A stretch of 64,000 bases of DNA from RGVD01 sp040403075. Its GTDB lineage: Bacteria; Bacteroidota; Bacteroidia; UKL13-3. The translations under genes and the position numbers were made by a program. The notes beneath the pieces are model-generated. The model was given only the letters and a program-made list of their open reading frames with translations, made no database searches and was not told where the DNA came from. The stretch lies in NCBI GenBank assembly GCA_040403075.1, contig JBBALJ010000002.1, positions 1 through 64,000 of the forward strand, read 5' to 3'. This document shows positions 24,189 to 34,400 of this stretch, one piece after another (the stretch's first letter is position 1; each line of letters starts with the position of its first letter).

Positions 24189-25118
24189 GATAATTTTTGC
24201 CCCCGTGAATGGAAGAACCATTCGTATGACAGGAAGTATTGCAGACTATTCTAGAGTTTATGATGAAGATGGTAAGACAATTACTGCTTTGGTAAATGGG
24301 AAATTAAAACACGATATCGGTTCTATTGTTAGAAACCGTACAAAGAATCCCTACAAAGTAAATCATATCATACCACTTTATAATGCTGTAAATCTTTTAG
24401 CTGGATATGATCTATTAGTTGCAAAAGCAACAAAGTCTACAATCTTTTTATGCCCAATGCTTGGAGGAAAGAGAGAGTTATTCTACTGGAATAATTTATT
24501 AGTAAATGCATTTTGTGCTGTTCCGAATGAGGAGAACGTAATTGCTTTACTGTATAGATTTTCTGGAGATGCTATGTTCACAAAATTTGAACATGCTCTT
24601 GAACAATTTTCATTCTTTAAGTATAAAATTGATACCGACCCATATCATGTATTGTTTGTATTTAGTGTGCCTGAGCATGCTGAGGGTGCATACAATAATT
24701 TTATAAATGGTAAGTATTCTGAGATAGATGATATTATCAAACTTAAGATTTTGGATTATCATGGATTTAATATGGATGGGTCAACAGCTAAAANNNNNNN
24801 NNNNNNNNNNNNNNNNNNNNNNNNNNNNNNNNNNNNNNNNNNNNNNNNNNNNNNNNNNNNNNNNNNNNNNNNNNNNNNNNNNNNNNNNNNNNNAAACTTA
24901 AGATTTTGGATTATCATGGATTTAATATGGATGGGTCAACAGCTAAAATCCTATTCAAGTCTCCGTCGTTAAAGGCAGAGCTTGAGGAACAATTAGACGT
25001 AACGATACCAGAAGGGAATGAACTCCATTCTCCCCCAAAATTAAACGAAGAAACATTTGATCCAGAACTATATCACACAAGTAAAATAAAATTTGATAAC
25101 ACAAAATTCTTAAAATGA
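24160..25118 (+). CDS. Hypothetical protein interrupted by an assembly gap
   Basis: I chose the ATG at 24160 (MSQQIVTDGK) inside the FEN gene. With the N-run and one 55-bp copy removed, the frame reads through ...GSTAKILFKSPSLKAEL... to TGA at 25116-25118, about 267 residues. It contains strand-rich sequence (FYWNNLLVNAFCAVPNEENVIALLYRF, YHVLFVFSVPEHAEG) and an acidic tail. It overlaps the glycosylase start by 4 nt. No domain is recognised. Confidence 0.65.
24739..24948. repeat. 55-bp direct repeats flanking 100 N (scaffold gap)
   Basis: Bases 24739-24793 are identical to 24894-24948, with exactly 100 N between. The length is the same as at the first gap, pointing to a k-mer-overlap scaffolding join. 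True genomic sequence here is probably 155 bp shorter. Confidence 0.85.
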
Positions 25119-26662
25119 GTAAACTGCTTGAACAGCTTGGGGATTGGAGTTCTATACATCAATCGATAGTAGAAAGCCACCCTGGGCTTTACAGGCAGCT
25201 CGTAGACTTTGTCCAATTTCATAGAACTAACTATACTGTTTATCCTTCTCCACCAGAAGTGTTTAAAGCATTCGAGTTATGTCAGATGAAAGATCTACGA
25301 GTTGTCATCATAGGGCAGGATCCATATCACAATGGAGCTGCTACTGGATTAATTTGTTTTTAGTAAGGATTTGTATTATATTTGTAATATGAAAACTTGC
25401 AAAAAATGTAGTATAGCAAAACCTAAAAATGAGTTTTATTTTTATAAATCAAAAAATTACACAGACGGTATGTGTAAAATTTGTAGAAATGAGTCTAATA
25501 AAAATTGGAGAAGAGAAGCTTTACCTGAAGTTGATTTATATAAAAGAGAAAAACTCATAGCAACTGGTAAAAATATTTGCCACGTATGTGAAGAGATTAA
25601 ACCATTAAGTGCTTTTAAAAAGACAGAACATGTTAAAACTGGGTACCACAACACCTGCAAAGGGTGCAAAAGTATTAGTGATAAGAATACAAAACTTAAA
25701 AAGCATTATGGTATAAATCTTTCTGAATATAATAGACTTATTGTAAAGCAAAACAATGCTTGTGAAATTTGTAAAACTCCTTTTAATAATGTAGTAGACG
25801 TTTGTGTTGATCACGACCATTCTACTAAAGAAGTTAGAGGCCTTTTATGCCAATCTTGTAATAGAGGTATTGGTTTGTTAAAAGAAAATACACAAGTCTT
25901 GTACTCTGCTATACGTTATTTAAAAAACGCTGGTCCCCTCAATAAGTAATTATTGAATGTAAAGAGGAAGAATTGCTGGAAAGCTAAGTCAGAAATGATA
26001 TGCCAATCAGCAGCCGAGCTTCAAGGAAGATTGAAGAAGGTTCAGAGACTAGGGACACTACGGTGAGCCCAAAGCATCCTCCATCCTAATTTTAGGATGA
26101 TGATATAGTCCATGCCAGTAGGAAACTATTGGGTACACATGTAGCCTTTGGAGTTAGGGAAAGCATGAAAATTAACCCAAGCTTGCAGATAATTAAAAAA
26201 GAAATCTGCAGGTCTCACGGTATAGACGAATCAGATGTTAAAACAACTGAGTTCGATTATTCATTGTCGCACCTGGCCAAGCAAGGGGTATTGCTACTGA
26301 ACACTACTCTGACTGTTACTAAGGGGAAACCAAATTCACACGAACAAGTGTGGGGCTGGTACACCAAAGAAATGGTTAGAGCATTATGTGAGAGCCTAGA
26401 TGGGGTTATATTCTTACTTTGGGGTAAGTTTGCACAACATGCATTTGGGGGAATCGTTAAAGAGGTTAATAACTCTCACGATAAGTCACATATCATTTTT
26501 GCAGCCAGTCATCCGGCTGCTGAGGTATACGGAGGTAATGCTAGATTCATTGGTTGTAATCATTTCATTAAAGTTAATGAGGTAATTGCAGAGCCAATTA
26601 ACTGGTTTAAAGTTCCAGAAAAGAAAGAAACTGAGATTGATAATCAGTTCAATTTATTATGA
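25115..26662 (+). CDS. ung: Uracil-DNA glycosylase split by a group I intron
   Basis: Exon 1 is 25115-25349 and exon 2 is 26142-26662; spliced, they give 251 residues. Exon 1 has the water-activating loop VVIIGQDPYHNGAA (67-75). The join restores GLAFGV, exon 2 has VLLLNTTLTV and the DNA-intercalation-type loop FAASHPAAE. Family 1 enzymes remove uracil from DNA. Phage use may protect A/T-rich replicating DNA or exclude dUMP. Without splicing, exon 1 ends in TAG (25361-25363), so activity would depend on intron removal. Confidence 0.9.
25350..26141 (+). other. Group I intron carrying an HNH gene, in uracil-DNA glycosylase
   Basis: A 792-nt intron. The core lies after the endonuclease gene: P4 from GCTG (25975-25978) with CAGC (26011-26014), R TTCAGAGACTA (26041-26051), ACGGTGAGCCCAAAGC, and S GATATAGTC; P7 is GACTA (26047-26051) with TAGTC (26106-26110). 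The 5' site after T25349 and the 3' site after G26141 were set by restoring GLAFGV. A clear guide pairing was not found; GTCC (25933-25936) is a weak candidate, which would put the endonuclease gene inside the P1 loop. Confidence 0.85.
25389..25949 (+). CDS. Intron-encoded endonuclease VII-type HNH homing endonuclease
   Basis: 186 residues from the ATG at 25389. There are several Cys pairs in the N-terminal half (CKKC, CKIC, CHVC, CKGC). A recombination-endonuclease-VII-like core follows: ACEICKTPFNNV, VDHDHSTKEVRGLLCQSCNRGIG. The DHDH and the zinc Cys set fit the beta-beta-alpha metal fold. It would cut intronless glycosylase alleles and spread the intron. The family is known both in T4 (gp49) and as homing enzymes. 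Confidence 0.85.
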   Translation: MKTCKKCSIAKPKNEFYFYKSKNYTDGMCKICRNESNKNWRREALPEVDLYKREKLIATGKNICHVCEEIKPLSAFKKTEHVKTGYHNTCKGCKSISDKNTKLKKHYGINLSEYNRLIVKQNNACEICKTPFNNVVDVCVDHDHSTKEVRGLLCQSCNRGIGLLKENTQVLYSAIRYLKNAGPLNK

Positions 26663-26691
26663 AAAAAGAAAGGGGCAGTAGCCCCTTTTTT
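26663..26691. terminator. Bidirectional terminator between the two blocks
   Basis: AAGGGGC (26670-26676) pairs with GCCCCTT (26681-26687), flanked by A-rich sequence on the left and T's on the right, so it works in both directions. It separates the convergent glycosylase and leftward virion operons, whose stops are 36 bp apart. Confidence 0.9.
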
Positions 26692-26698
26692 ATTGCCA

Positions 26699-29600
26699 TT
26701 ATTTATTGCTTCCTGCTCCAAGATCGAACCACTTAGCTGCGGCTCCTGGGTCAGAAGACTTTTCAATTCCTCCCCATATTGGGATAAGCTTTGCAATCTT
26801 TGCTGAAAGTTTGCTGTCTCCTTTCTCGTGTATTCCTGATCGACGTTGGTAGTAAGAATCTTCATCGTTACCAGTTACAGTTCCCACAGCTGTAGAGAAA
26901 GTTTGGTGTACAACATCTAAGAATCTTTGCAATGGACGAACAGTTGCTGTTGGACTAACTGCAAGCTTCAAGAATTCTTCAGGGTTTATGAACTGGGTTA
27001 ATTCAGAGTTCATACGAAGAGCTTGGTATATCAAGAATTGTTCTCCGTAACTTTCTTCATCGTCATCTCCCCCTAGAACTGAAAGAATTAACAAGCATAA
27101 TGTGAAGAATGTCATTTGAATTCCTACACGTTTTACGTTTTCTTTTTCAAAGTCCTCCATCATCTTGTACACACCAACTATGTTCCCCCCTTTTCTGTAT
27201 GTATCTCCTATAAAACGTTTCATTGTAGTAAGCATACCTTCTGAGATAGTCCCAAGTTCTAAGTCACGGTGAATACCACCACGAAGACCATTGTGTCCAA
27301 AGTTTCTACGAAGAGATGGGATAAAGTATCGACGGAAGAGCATGATCAACTTACCAAAAGATCTACGTTGAAGCATTGAGTCATCAAATTTAGTTTTAAT
27401 CTGGTTAGTTTTCTTAGTAAGTCCAGAGATTTTACCCATAAACTTTACACGACTAAACTCCCCAAGAACTTCTACTGTAATATCTTCCCCATTTTCATCA
27501 ATCTCATTCACCTTCTTCGTCATACGAACTTTAGGGTCAATGGCATACCGGCCAGTCTTCTTATCTATTACAAAAACATCCCAAAGGTTTGCATCTTGAC
27601 CTTCTGCATTTTTAAGAACTTGTCCATTTTCATCAAGTAATTTTCCTCTGTATGAATCCATCAAAGCAAACATACGGGTAACAGCTGTTTCATGTTCAGG
27701 GATCTTTTGAAGGATCATTGGAATATCATTAATAGCTTTTAGTGCAAATGGTCCTGACTTCTTTTTGTTAGCTACATCTAAAGCTTCTCCAAGAGCATCA
27801 AACTGTTGAATAGCTTGCACAAGTTTAGACTGTGGGGCAAATGAATCAAAGTCTTTAAGTGATGATAGCCCTCCATTAGCAATAGAGTAATATGTTTTCT
27901 TAGCCCATGCTAAATTTGATTTATTAAAGAATTGATTGGCAACTCCTTCTTCTATCATACGAACGTTATCTATCAAGAACTGATTAGTAGCTTGAAGGGC
28001 ATTGAATGCAAGGTTGTTCAGAGCTGTAAAACTTGCAAGCTTGTTGGCAATCTTGTTAGCTGAAAATTCCCTTCCAAAGATATCGAGATTGGTCTTTAGA
28101 TCCTTTTCCCCATAAAAGATAGTATCGATCCACTCGTTTAAGTGCTTGAAGTCATTGCTGTCTCCTTTTTTAACTACGTGTTTTGTAAACTTAAGTTTTT
28201 TACCAAATGCATGATAGATAGGGTGGCCGGCAGAAGTTGTTTCGTATGTTTTACGATTTTCTATTGCATCTCTCATCAATACGACAGCTCCATTAATCTG
28301 TGCTTTTCTTTTAAAGATGTTGGTCATACCAGAGAACTGTACAATTGTACTAGCTAAGTCACGACTAACTAACTTTTGATCAAGAGGATTAACGTAGTAA
28401 ACAGGTATTACTTTTTTAGTAGACTCTCTGTTTGCATTGATTGCATCTCCGTAACTTGTATCTGTAGATAAGAACTGGAATGCTTCTTTAGTAGCATCTT
28501 TAGTTGCTGCCCAAGCTCCCTCTCTTTGTACTTTCTCTAAACCTTCTGCACGTATACTTGGGGCAATGTAACTAAAGTTATCCCAAGAGTTTTTTGGTTG
28601 CTGACTAGCTTGTCCTAATATCTTTTGCTTTTCTTTGTAAAGGTCAAGCAATCCATTGTAATAAGCAAATGCTGCAGGGTTTGCCTGAAGCTGTGCATAC
28701 TTAGGGTTAGCATATTTAGCATTTGGCTGTACAGCATTATACTTAAATACATTTCTGGTAGTGTCGTAGATTTTATTAATCATAGACTCTACAGTATCGT
28801 AGTCATATTTATACTTAGCCATTAACTCTGGGTCCGGTGTCTTTGGGTTACCGTCTGCATCAATTCCACTTGACTCTTGAAGCATAAGATTGTAGTATGC
28901 ATCTTTGTCAAGCATCAATTTCTCAAGACGTGCTTGAGAATCTGGGCTAGGAACTGTATTAGCTGCATACCATGATGCTACTTCTGTGTAGTATGCTGTT
29001 TTAGCTGGAGATTTTTTCCAAGCCTTTAATGCATCTTCATCTGATTTTTCTGGCTTAGCATATTTTGCAGCAAGCATGTCATACATATCAGATTCATCTT
29101 TTTTGAATCTTTTTACGTCGTAAGGCTGTACAAATGAAAGCAATTTCATCGTCTCTCTTTTACCCGTTTCAGGGTTGTAGATTCTGTACTCTTGTGTCTC
29201 TAATAATGCATCGTTAAATGTATTAGGATTTGCACTTCCTCCTACAGATTCTTCGTAAGCTTTATAAAGAGCTGCAACTCTATAGATGTCGGCTTGTGTA
29301 TCATCATTAGCTTGATACATCTTGTCCTTCAACATTGTTGCAAACATCTGCAAACCAACTTTAGATGAGTAAATGATTGGGTCCATCAGGTAACTGAATG
29401 CAGATTTATCTGCTTGCCCCTCTCTAAATTCTCTAATTAAAGTTGCACGAGTAATTTTCTTATTTTTAAGCTGCTCAATATTTAATGCTTTTAACATTTC
29501 ATGGGCCTCTTCTTTTGTAATTGTACCCTCTTTCTGTTGCTTAAGAATATTGTAATACTCTTCATCACGTTCAATAGCAACTAGACGATCATTCTTTTCA

Positions 29601-31435
29601 ATGTTAGCAACAGCAGAATCAATCTGATCGTTAATCTCAGGAGTATTGTATTCTAATAACAAGTCCACCATCATAGGTATACCTGTTTCTAAATACTTAT
29701 CAGACATACCCTTCATTATATCTACAGCACTTACAATACTTTGCTCTAAAGATGAGAGCTCTTTGTATTTAGGGTCTGTTAATAACTGTTCTTTAGTAAG
29801 TCCTTTTCTTTCAATTTTGTAACGTACAAGTTCACGAATACTCCCCATCATACTATCTTTATCATCTTTGGCTCCAAAGAAATCAGATAAGTTTTGACCT
29901 GCAGAGTGCAGTTGGTGAATAAGTTTTAAACGTTGATCTGTTGATAAACTAGTACTATACTCTTGATTAACTTGCTCTATTAATGTTTTAGTGTTGTCTA
30001 CTAGAGAAACTGCATACTCAATAAATTCCCCTAAATCCTCAAGTTCTTTTGCAACTTCTAATTTAGCTTGAATATTTTTTATCTTTTCAATTTCTTTTTC
30101 ACTTGCATTCTCTCCTTGACGTTGGAGATTAATCATAGACTCTTCTAAAGCTATTTTAGATTGTGTCAATACATCATCAAACTTTTTCTTTTTCTCATTG
30201 TCTAAAGCTTTACTGTCTGCTGCAAGAAATCCTACTGACATATTTTTAAACAATCTGCTATCAATCTTATCCTTCATAAGAATTTGAGCAAGCTCTTCAA
30301 TTGCAGATGGTCTTGCCTCTACACCAAATATTTTTGATAGGTAACGAAAGAATCTATTTACAATTGTTTGGAATTTGTTAGGGTTTTTTCGTTGAATTTT
30401 TGCACCAGCTATACCAATAGCAGTAGTCAAAACCTCATTATCTAATGCCTTACCATTTAATTCTGGGTAAGCTAATTGTACTTGTTTGTACAGGTTGGTG
30501 TTACGAAGTTCTTCTATTGCTCTATTAACAACAGGGTTGTCTTCACCAAGTAAGTCTAATAAGATGTGACCAAATTCATGAATAGCTGTGTCTTCTGTAA
30601 TTCTTGAAGGGTTGAGACGGATTACAGGGGTTTTACCAGGAACAGAATCTACTCTACCTTTTCCATCTAACTCAGGATCAATAATGATTTCAATAGGAAT
30701 ACCAGCTCTTTCAAAAGCAATTCTCATTCTGTTAATACCTTCAGATATTGTTTCAATCTCTACATTCTGCATCCCCCCAATATCAATTCTGCTATCCTTT
30801 GACTCTTGCTCAAATCTAGCCATGATACTTTGCACATTCTCACGAGTCATCTTTGATTCAGCAACAGCTGCGTCGAGAAGATTTGGACTAAACTGATGTT
30901 TAAACTGTGAGGTTACTTGAGATGGTATTGGAGCTACTGCTCTAGGAGTTGCAAGCCTAGCTGGACGTGGATCACCTGTAAGTGGAATGATAGGGTTGAT
31001 GTACCCGTTACTTCTTATAGGTTGCTCTAAAGCATACTCATAAGATATTTGTTCATTCTCAAATACTGGAGCAATACCTTGTTGAATAGCACTAAGATTA
31101 TCTTCATTAAATCTTACAGCTATTTCTACATTATTGTTACGGCCTTCACGTTGCACTGGGGTAAGAGATATCACTGGGGCCGGAGCTCCGTAATTGAATT
31201 GAAGGATTGCATTTAATTGCATGATATCTTCAATAGGAGATAAATCAAATCCAGTTTTAAGAATAGGGTTGAATAATCCCATTACATCAGCTTCTGCTAA
31301 TTCCTTTAATAAATCTACAGCAGTAACATAGCCTACCGAAGCAAGCTTGTTATCAATCATGTTGATTACTCTAGTGTGGACAGGAGATTGTCTGATCTGT
31401 CCGTTTTGGTCTATTCTTAAATATGTACAAAGCAT
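26699..31435 (-). CDS. Giant virion protein 3 (1578 aa), zincin motif, RNAP-associated
   Basis: The last gene of the virion operon. It has a zinc-protease-type motif HEFGH (286-290) with a possible third ligand in DNEVLTTAIG, then long charged coiled-coil regions. Near the C-terminus it has one transmembrane-type stretch (MTFFTLCLLILSVLGG) followed by DDDEESYGEQF. In characterised crAss-like phages, two or three giant proteins at this place enter the cell with the virion RNA polymerase. The protease could process its neighbours. No RNAP catalytic loop was seen in this one. Confidence 0.75.
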   Translation of the reverse strand: MLCTYLRIDQNGQIRQSPVHTRVINMIDNKLASVGYVTAVDLLKELAEADVMGLFNPILKTGFDLSPIEDIMQLNAILQFNYGAPAPVISLTPVQREGRNNNVEIAVRFNEDNLSAIQQGIAPVFENEQISYEYALEQPIRSNGYINPIIPLTGDPRPARLATPRAVAPIPSQVTSQFKHQFSPNLLDAAVAESKMTRENVQSIMARFEQESKDSRIDIGGMQNVEIETISEGINRMRIAFERAGIPIEIIIDPELDGKGRVDSVPGKTPVIRLNPSRITEDTAIHEFGHILLDLLGEDNPVVNRAIEELRNTNLYKQVQLAYPELNGKALDNEVLTTAIGIAGAKIQRKNPNKFQTIVNRFFRYLSKIFGVEARPSAIEELAQILMKDKIDSRLFKNMSVGFLAADSKALDNEKKKKFDDVLTQSKIALEESMINLQRQGENASEKEIEKIKNIQAKLEVAKELEDLGEFIEYAVSLVDNTKTLIEQVNQEYSTSLSTDQRLKLIHQLHSAGQNLSDFFGAKDDKDSMMGSIRELVRYKIERKGLTKEQLLTDPKYKELSSLEQSIVSAVDIMKGMSDKYLETGIPMMVDLLLEYNTPEINDQIDSAVANIEKNDRLVAIERDEEYYNILKQQKEGTITKEEAHEMLKALNIEQLKNKKITRATLIREFREGQADKSAFSYLMDPIIYSSKVGLQMFATMLKDKMYQANDDTQADIYRVAALYKAYEESVGGSANPNTFNDALLETQEYRIYNPETGKRETMKLLSFVQPYDVKRFKKDESDMYDMLAAKYAKPEKSDEDALKAWKKSPAKTAYYTEVASWYAANTVPSPDSQARLEKLMLDKDAYYNLMLQESSGIDADGNPKTPDPELMAKYKYDYDTVESMINKIYDTTRNVFKYNAVQPNAKYANPKYAQLQANPAAFAYYNGLLDLYKEKQKILGQASQQPKNSWDNFSYIAPSIRAEGLEKVQREGAWAATKDATKEAFQFLSTDTSYGDAINANRESTKKVIPVYYVNPLDQKLVSRDLASTIVQFSGMTNIFKRKAQINGAVVLMRDAIENRKTYETTSAGHPIYHAFGKKLKFTKHVVKKGDSNDFKHLNEWIDTIFYGEKDLKTNLDIFGREFSANKIANKLASFTALNNLAFNALQATNQFLIDNVRMIEEGVANQFFNKSNLAWAKKTYYSIANGGLSSLKDFDSFAPQSKLVQAIQQFDALGEALDVANKKKSGPFALKAINDIPMILQKIPEHETAVTRMFALMDSYRGKLLDENGQVLKNAEGQDANLWDVFVIDKKTGRYAIDPKVRMTKKVNEIDENGEDITVEVLGEFSRVKFMGKISGLTKKTNQIKTKFDDSMLQRRSFGKLIMLFRRYFIPSLRRNFGHNGLRGGIHRDLELGTISEGMLTTMKRFIGDTYRKGGNIVGVYKMMEDFEKENVKRVGIQMTFFTLCLLILSVLGGDDDEESYGEQFLIYQALRMNSELTQFINPEEFLKLAVSPTATVRPLQRFLDVVHQTFSTAVGTVTGNDEDSYYQRRSGIHEKGDSKLSAKIAKLIPIWGGIEKSSDPGAAAKWFDLGAGSNK

Positions 31436-31439
31436 AATA

Positions 31440-31447
31440 CAAAGATA
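31440..31447 (-). promoter_or_regulatory. TATCTTTG box just before the giant-protein-3 start
   Basis: On the minus strand TATCTTTG fits the Bacteroidota -7 consensus TAnnTTTG and ends 4 nt before the ATG at 31435. The same octamer lies 6 nt before the ATG at 45758 (45765-45772). A start so close would give a nearly leaderless mRNA. No convincing -33 TTTG was found, so this is tentative. Confidence 0.3.
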
Positions 31448-31453
31448 ATCAGA

Positions 31454-34400
31454 TTATATAAAGCACGACATAGTTCCATCTTCATTTCCTATGTTATTCA
31501 CTCCATCTTCCCACACAGCACTTCTCCCAGATGTAAGGTAACTAACTAGATTAGTAGGTACATCATTTTTAAGTACGTATGAAATACCAGTACCATATAA
31601 CTTTGTAGCACCTCTAGCTGCAAAAGATCCTGCTAGAGCTGTGTACATAGATACTTCTCTAGAGTCATTTGGAATTCTTTGATATACTGCAGAAGTTTTA
31701 GCATCTTGGTTACGAACTATAACAAATGGTTTGTGGGTATCATTACTAGTAATCACTGTTGCCATATCTGGTTTAAGTTCTTCACTGTTAATAGTTGATA
31801 ACATTCCTTGACCTGCAGCTCTCATTTTACCAAACATAGTCATGTATTTAACTAGATCTTCTGCATTAAAGTAATTACCATCTGCAAGTTTTTCTCTTTC
31901 ATTGTACATAAATTCTGATATTGTAACTTTTTTATCAGAACCTTCTACTTCCATTGGGGTAGTAAAGAACTCAGCTGGGACAAGATCAGAATACGAATCA
32001 GCACTTTGTCTGAAACCGTTAGTAATGAACGTATGCATAACCAAGTCTCTCCCTAAACGTTTGATTTGATTAACTTGAGATTGAATCTCTGGGCTGTATT
32101 TTCCATCAGGCCCCAGAAACTTTTGCTCAAGAGGGGCAGACACGTATGCAATAGGATTGTACAACATTGTACGAATATTGTTTGTGTAAGCTTCTTTCGA
32201 TGAACGTGTAGGAGTTACAGAGTTATCAAACTTTAAACCGTAGTACCCAGCTTGTGCATTAACATCCAACTCTAAGTTAGCAATGAATGGTGCACTGGCT
32301 AAAGCCGGATGCTTTGCTCTTAGCTTTAACATTCTTTCCCCAATGTTGTTAGTAGGACTGCTGTACAAATCTCCGTAAGTAGTGTTTGCAAAGAATGGAG
32401 AGCCAGGCTTCATTAACATCATAAACATTAAGTTATAATCAATCAACTGATGCATCTCTGCATTGATATCATTTCTACCACTAGCTCTCTTTAAGTTTTC
32501 TTTAAAGTTGTTGAAAGCATTTGAAGTACGAATTGGGAAGTACATACCTGCAAGTTCCAAACCGTCTCTTAATAACTTTTCATAACCTCTTTCAAATCCG
32601 TATATAGAATTTTCTCCAATGTATTGATCTACTACGTTACGGCCGGGACTCATACTATCAAAGAATAAAACTTCTTTGTTTACTTTTCCATCCTCTGTAT
32701 CGTAGTCTTCATCAAACTCAGCTTGCTTATCTTGGTACCCTTGAATAGAACCAATACGATTCATACCGTCCATAGAATCTGGAGTGATACGTTTGTACAT
32801 GTTCATCAAACTTCTACCAGCTTTTGAGAAGAATTCAAAGTTGTGTAAAAAGATTGCTTGTTCAGCCATATCTCTTCCTTCGATGAAATTAAACCCTGCT
32901 TGTTGAGTATCAGCTTTAGATCCTGAAATGTTTGCAAGTTCAGAAGCTTTCATTGGAAGAGATTGAGCTAAGTTTATACCCTCTCCTTTAGGGATAAGTT
33001 TATTTAAATTATACTTTGTCTTGATAAAATCAATAGACTTAGTTAATTTTCTTAAATCTCCTCCATGCTTTGTTTCAAACACAGTTATTAACTCTCTAAT
33101 GATAGGCTGGTTTAAGAAGTTAGTACATGTCTTAGAGTTGTATTCAGGAAAGAACCCTAAGAACAATGCACGTACTCTAGAGGTAAGCATGTTATCATTT
33201 AACTCCGTGTGAATTGGAACATTCGAAGCATCCACAGCAGCTGATAAGAACAAAGATGTTGATCTGTCTGTAGGGATACCTTGTGCTTCTTTTACATAGT
33301 TAATGTATTCAGTTACTTTTCCTGAGTCATCAATTATTTTAATAGCATGGCTTTTATTTATAGCAATGTTACCGTGAGAAGCTACGTTACGTCCAGATAG
33401 CATGTTTGCATAGATACCACGAAGCTTGTTACCTTTAATACTACGAATGATAGTATTGGATTCTGTATCCCAAGCATTCCAGTCAGTAGCCATTCCAAGC
33501 TCAGGCTTTACTTTTCTAATACGTTTTGCTTCGTTAGTAAGTGTTGTATCATCAAGTGGGGCAAATACTTCATTAAAGTGAGCAGGATTAGAGTACACTG
33601 CCTCAACTGTATCAAAGATAATGTTGTTCAACATCTCTGGTGTTACAAGCTTCTCATTAGATAAAGCTGCTACATTTTTTGCAAGTGTCTTATAGTTTGG
33701 GATTACTTTTCTAATGCTGTATGGGTATTCTGGAGTCGGCTCAACTTTCTCTACCTCTGGAAAAAGTAAAGTTAATTTATCGACGTCATGGTCAGATCCC
33801 ATCAACTTGATAAGCTGTCCTGGTACAACGATTCCCTTTTGGTAGTTGGCTGGCAAGAACTTAGCAATCTTTAAAATGATGGTTGCAGACTTATCGGCAT
33901 TAGGAGTACGGTAACCTATGATTCTACGTAGTTCTTCTGGTACATCGTCTAATGACTCTCCAGGTTCTATACCAAACTGACGTGCAATGTCTTCACGAAT
34001 CATAATCTCAGCATGAATAACTCTCTTGCCGTCTTCAGAAATCTGTGTAAAGTTTAATGCATTGTCTACTCTGTGCCCACCTATCTGTGCAATCTGTACT
34101 GCATCGTATCCCTTGGCCTTTTGGTTAAACACTTTATTGTTAACCAAAGACATGATGATAGACTCATACTTCTTGTTGTAAATAGGTAAGTCCAATGGAA
34201 TAGAGAACCTTGGCATTCCAGTCTCGTCAAAGCTAATCTTGATAGCATCAGAGTAGTTTGATGGAAGGTCACTTTCATCAATTTGCTTTAACAAGATATC
34301 TCTAACCTTTTGCAAAACTTCTAGTTTTACTTTCTTAAGGTTATCAACATCTCCTAATTCAGTTGCTTCTCTAAGCTTGTCAATTCCTAACTCTTCTTCT

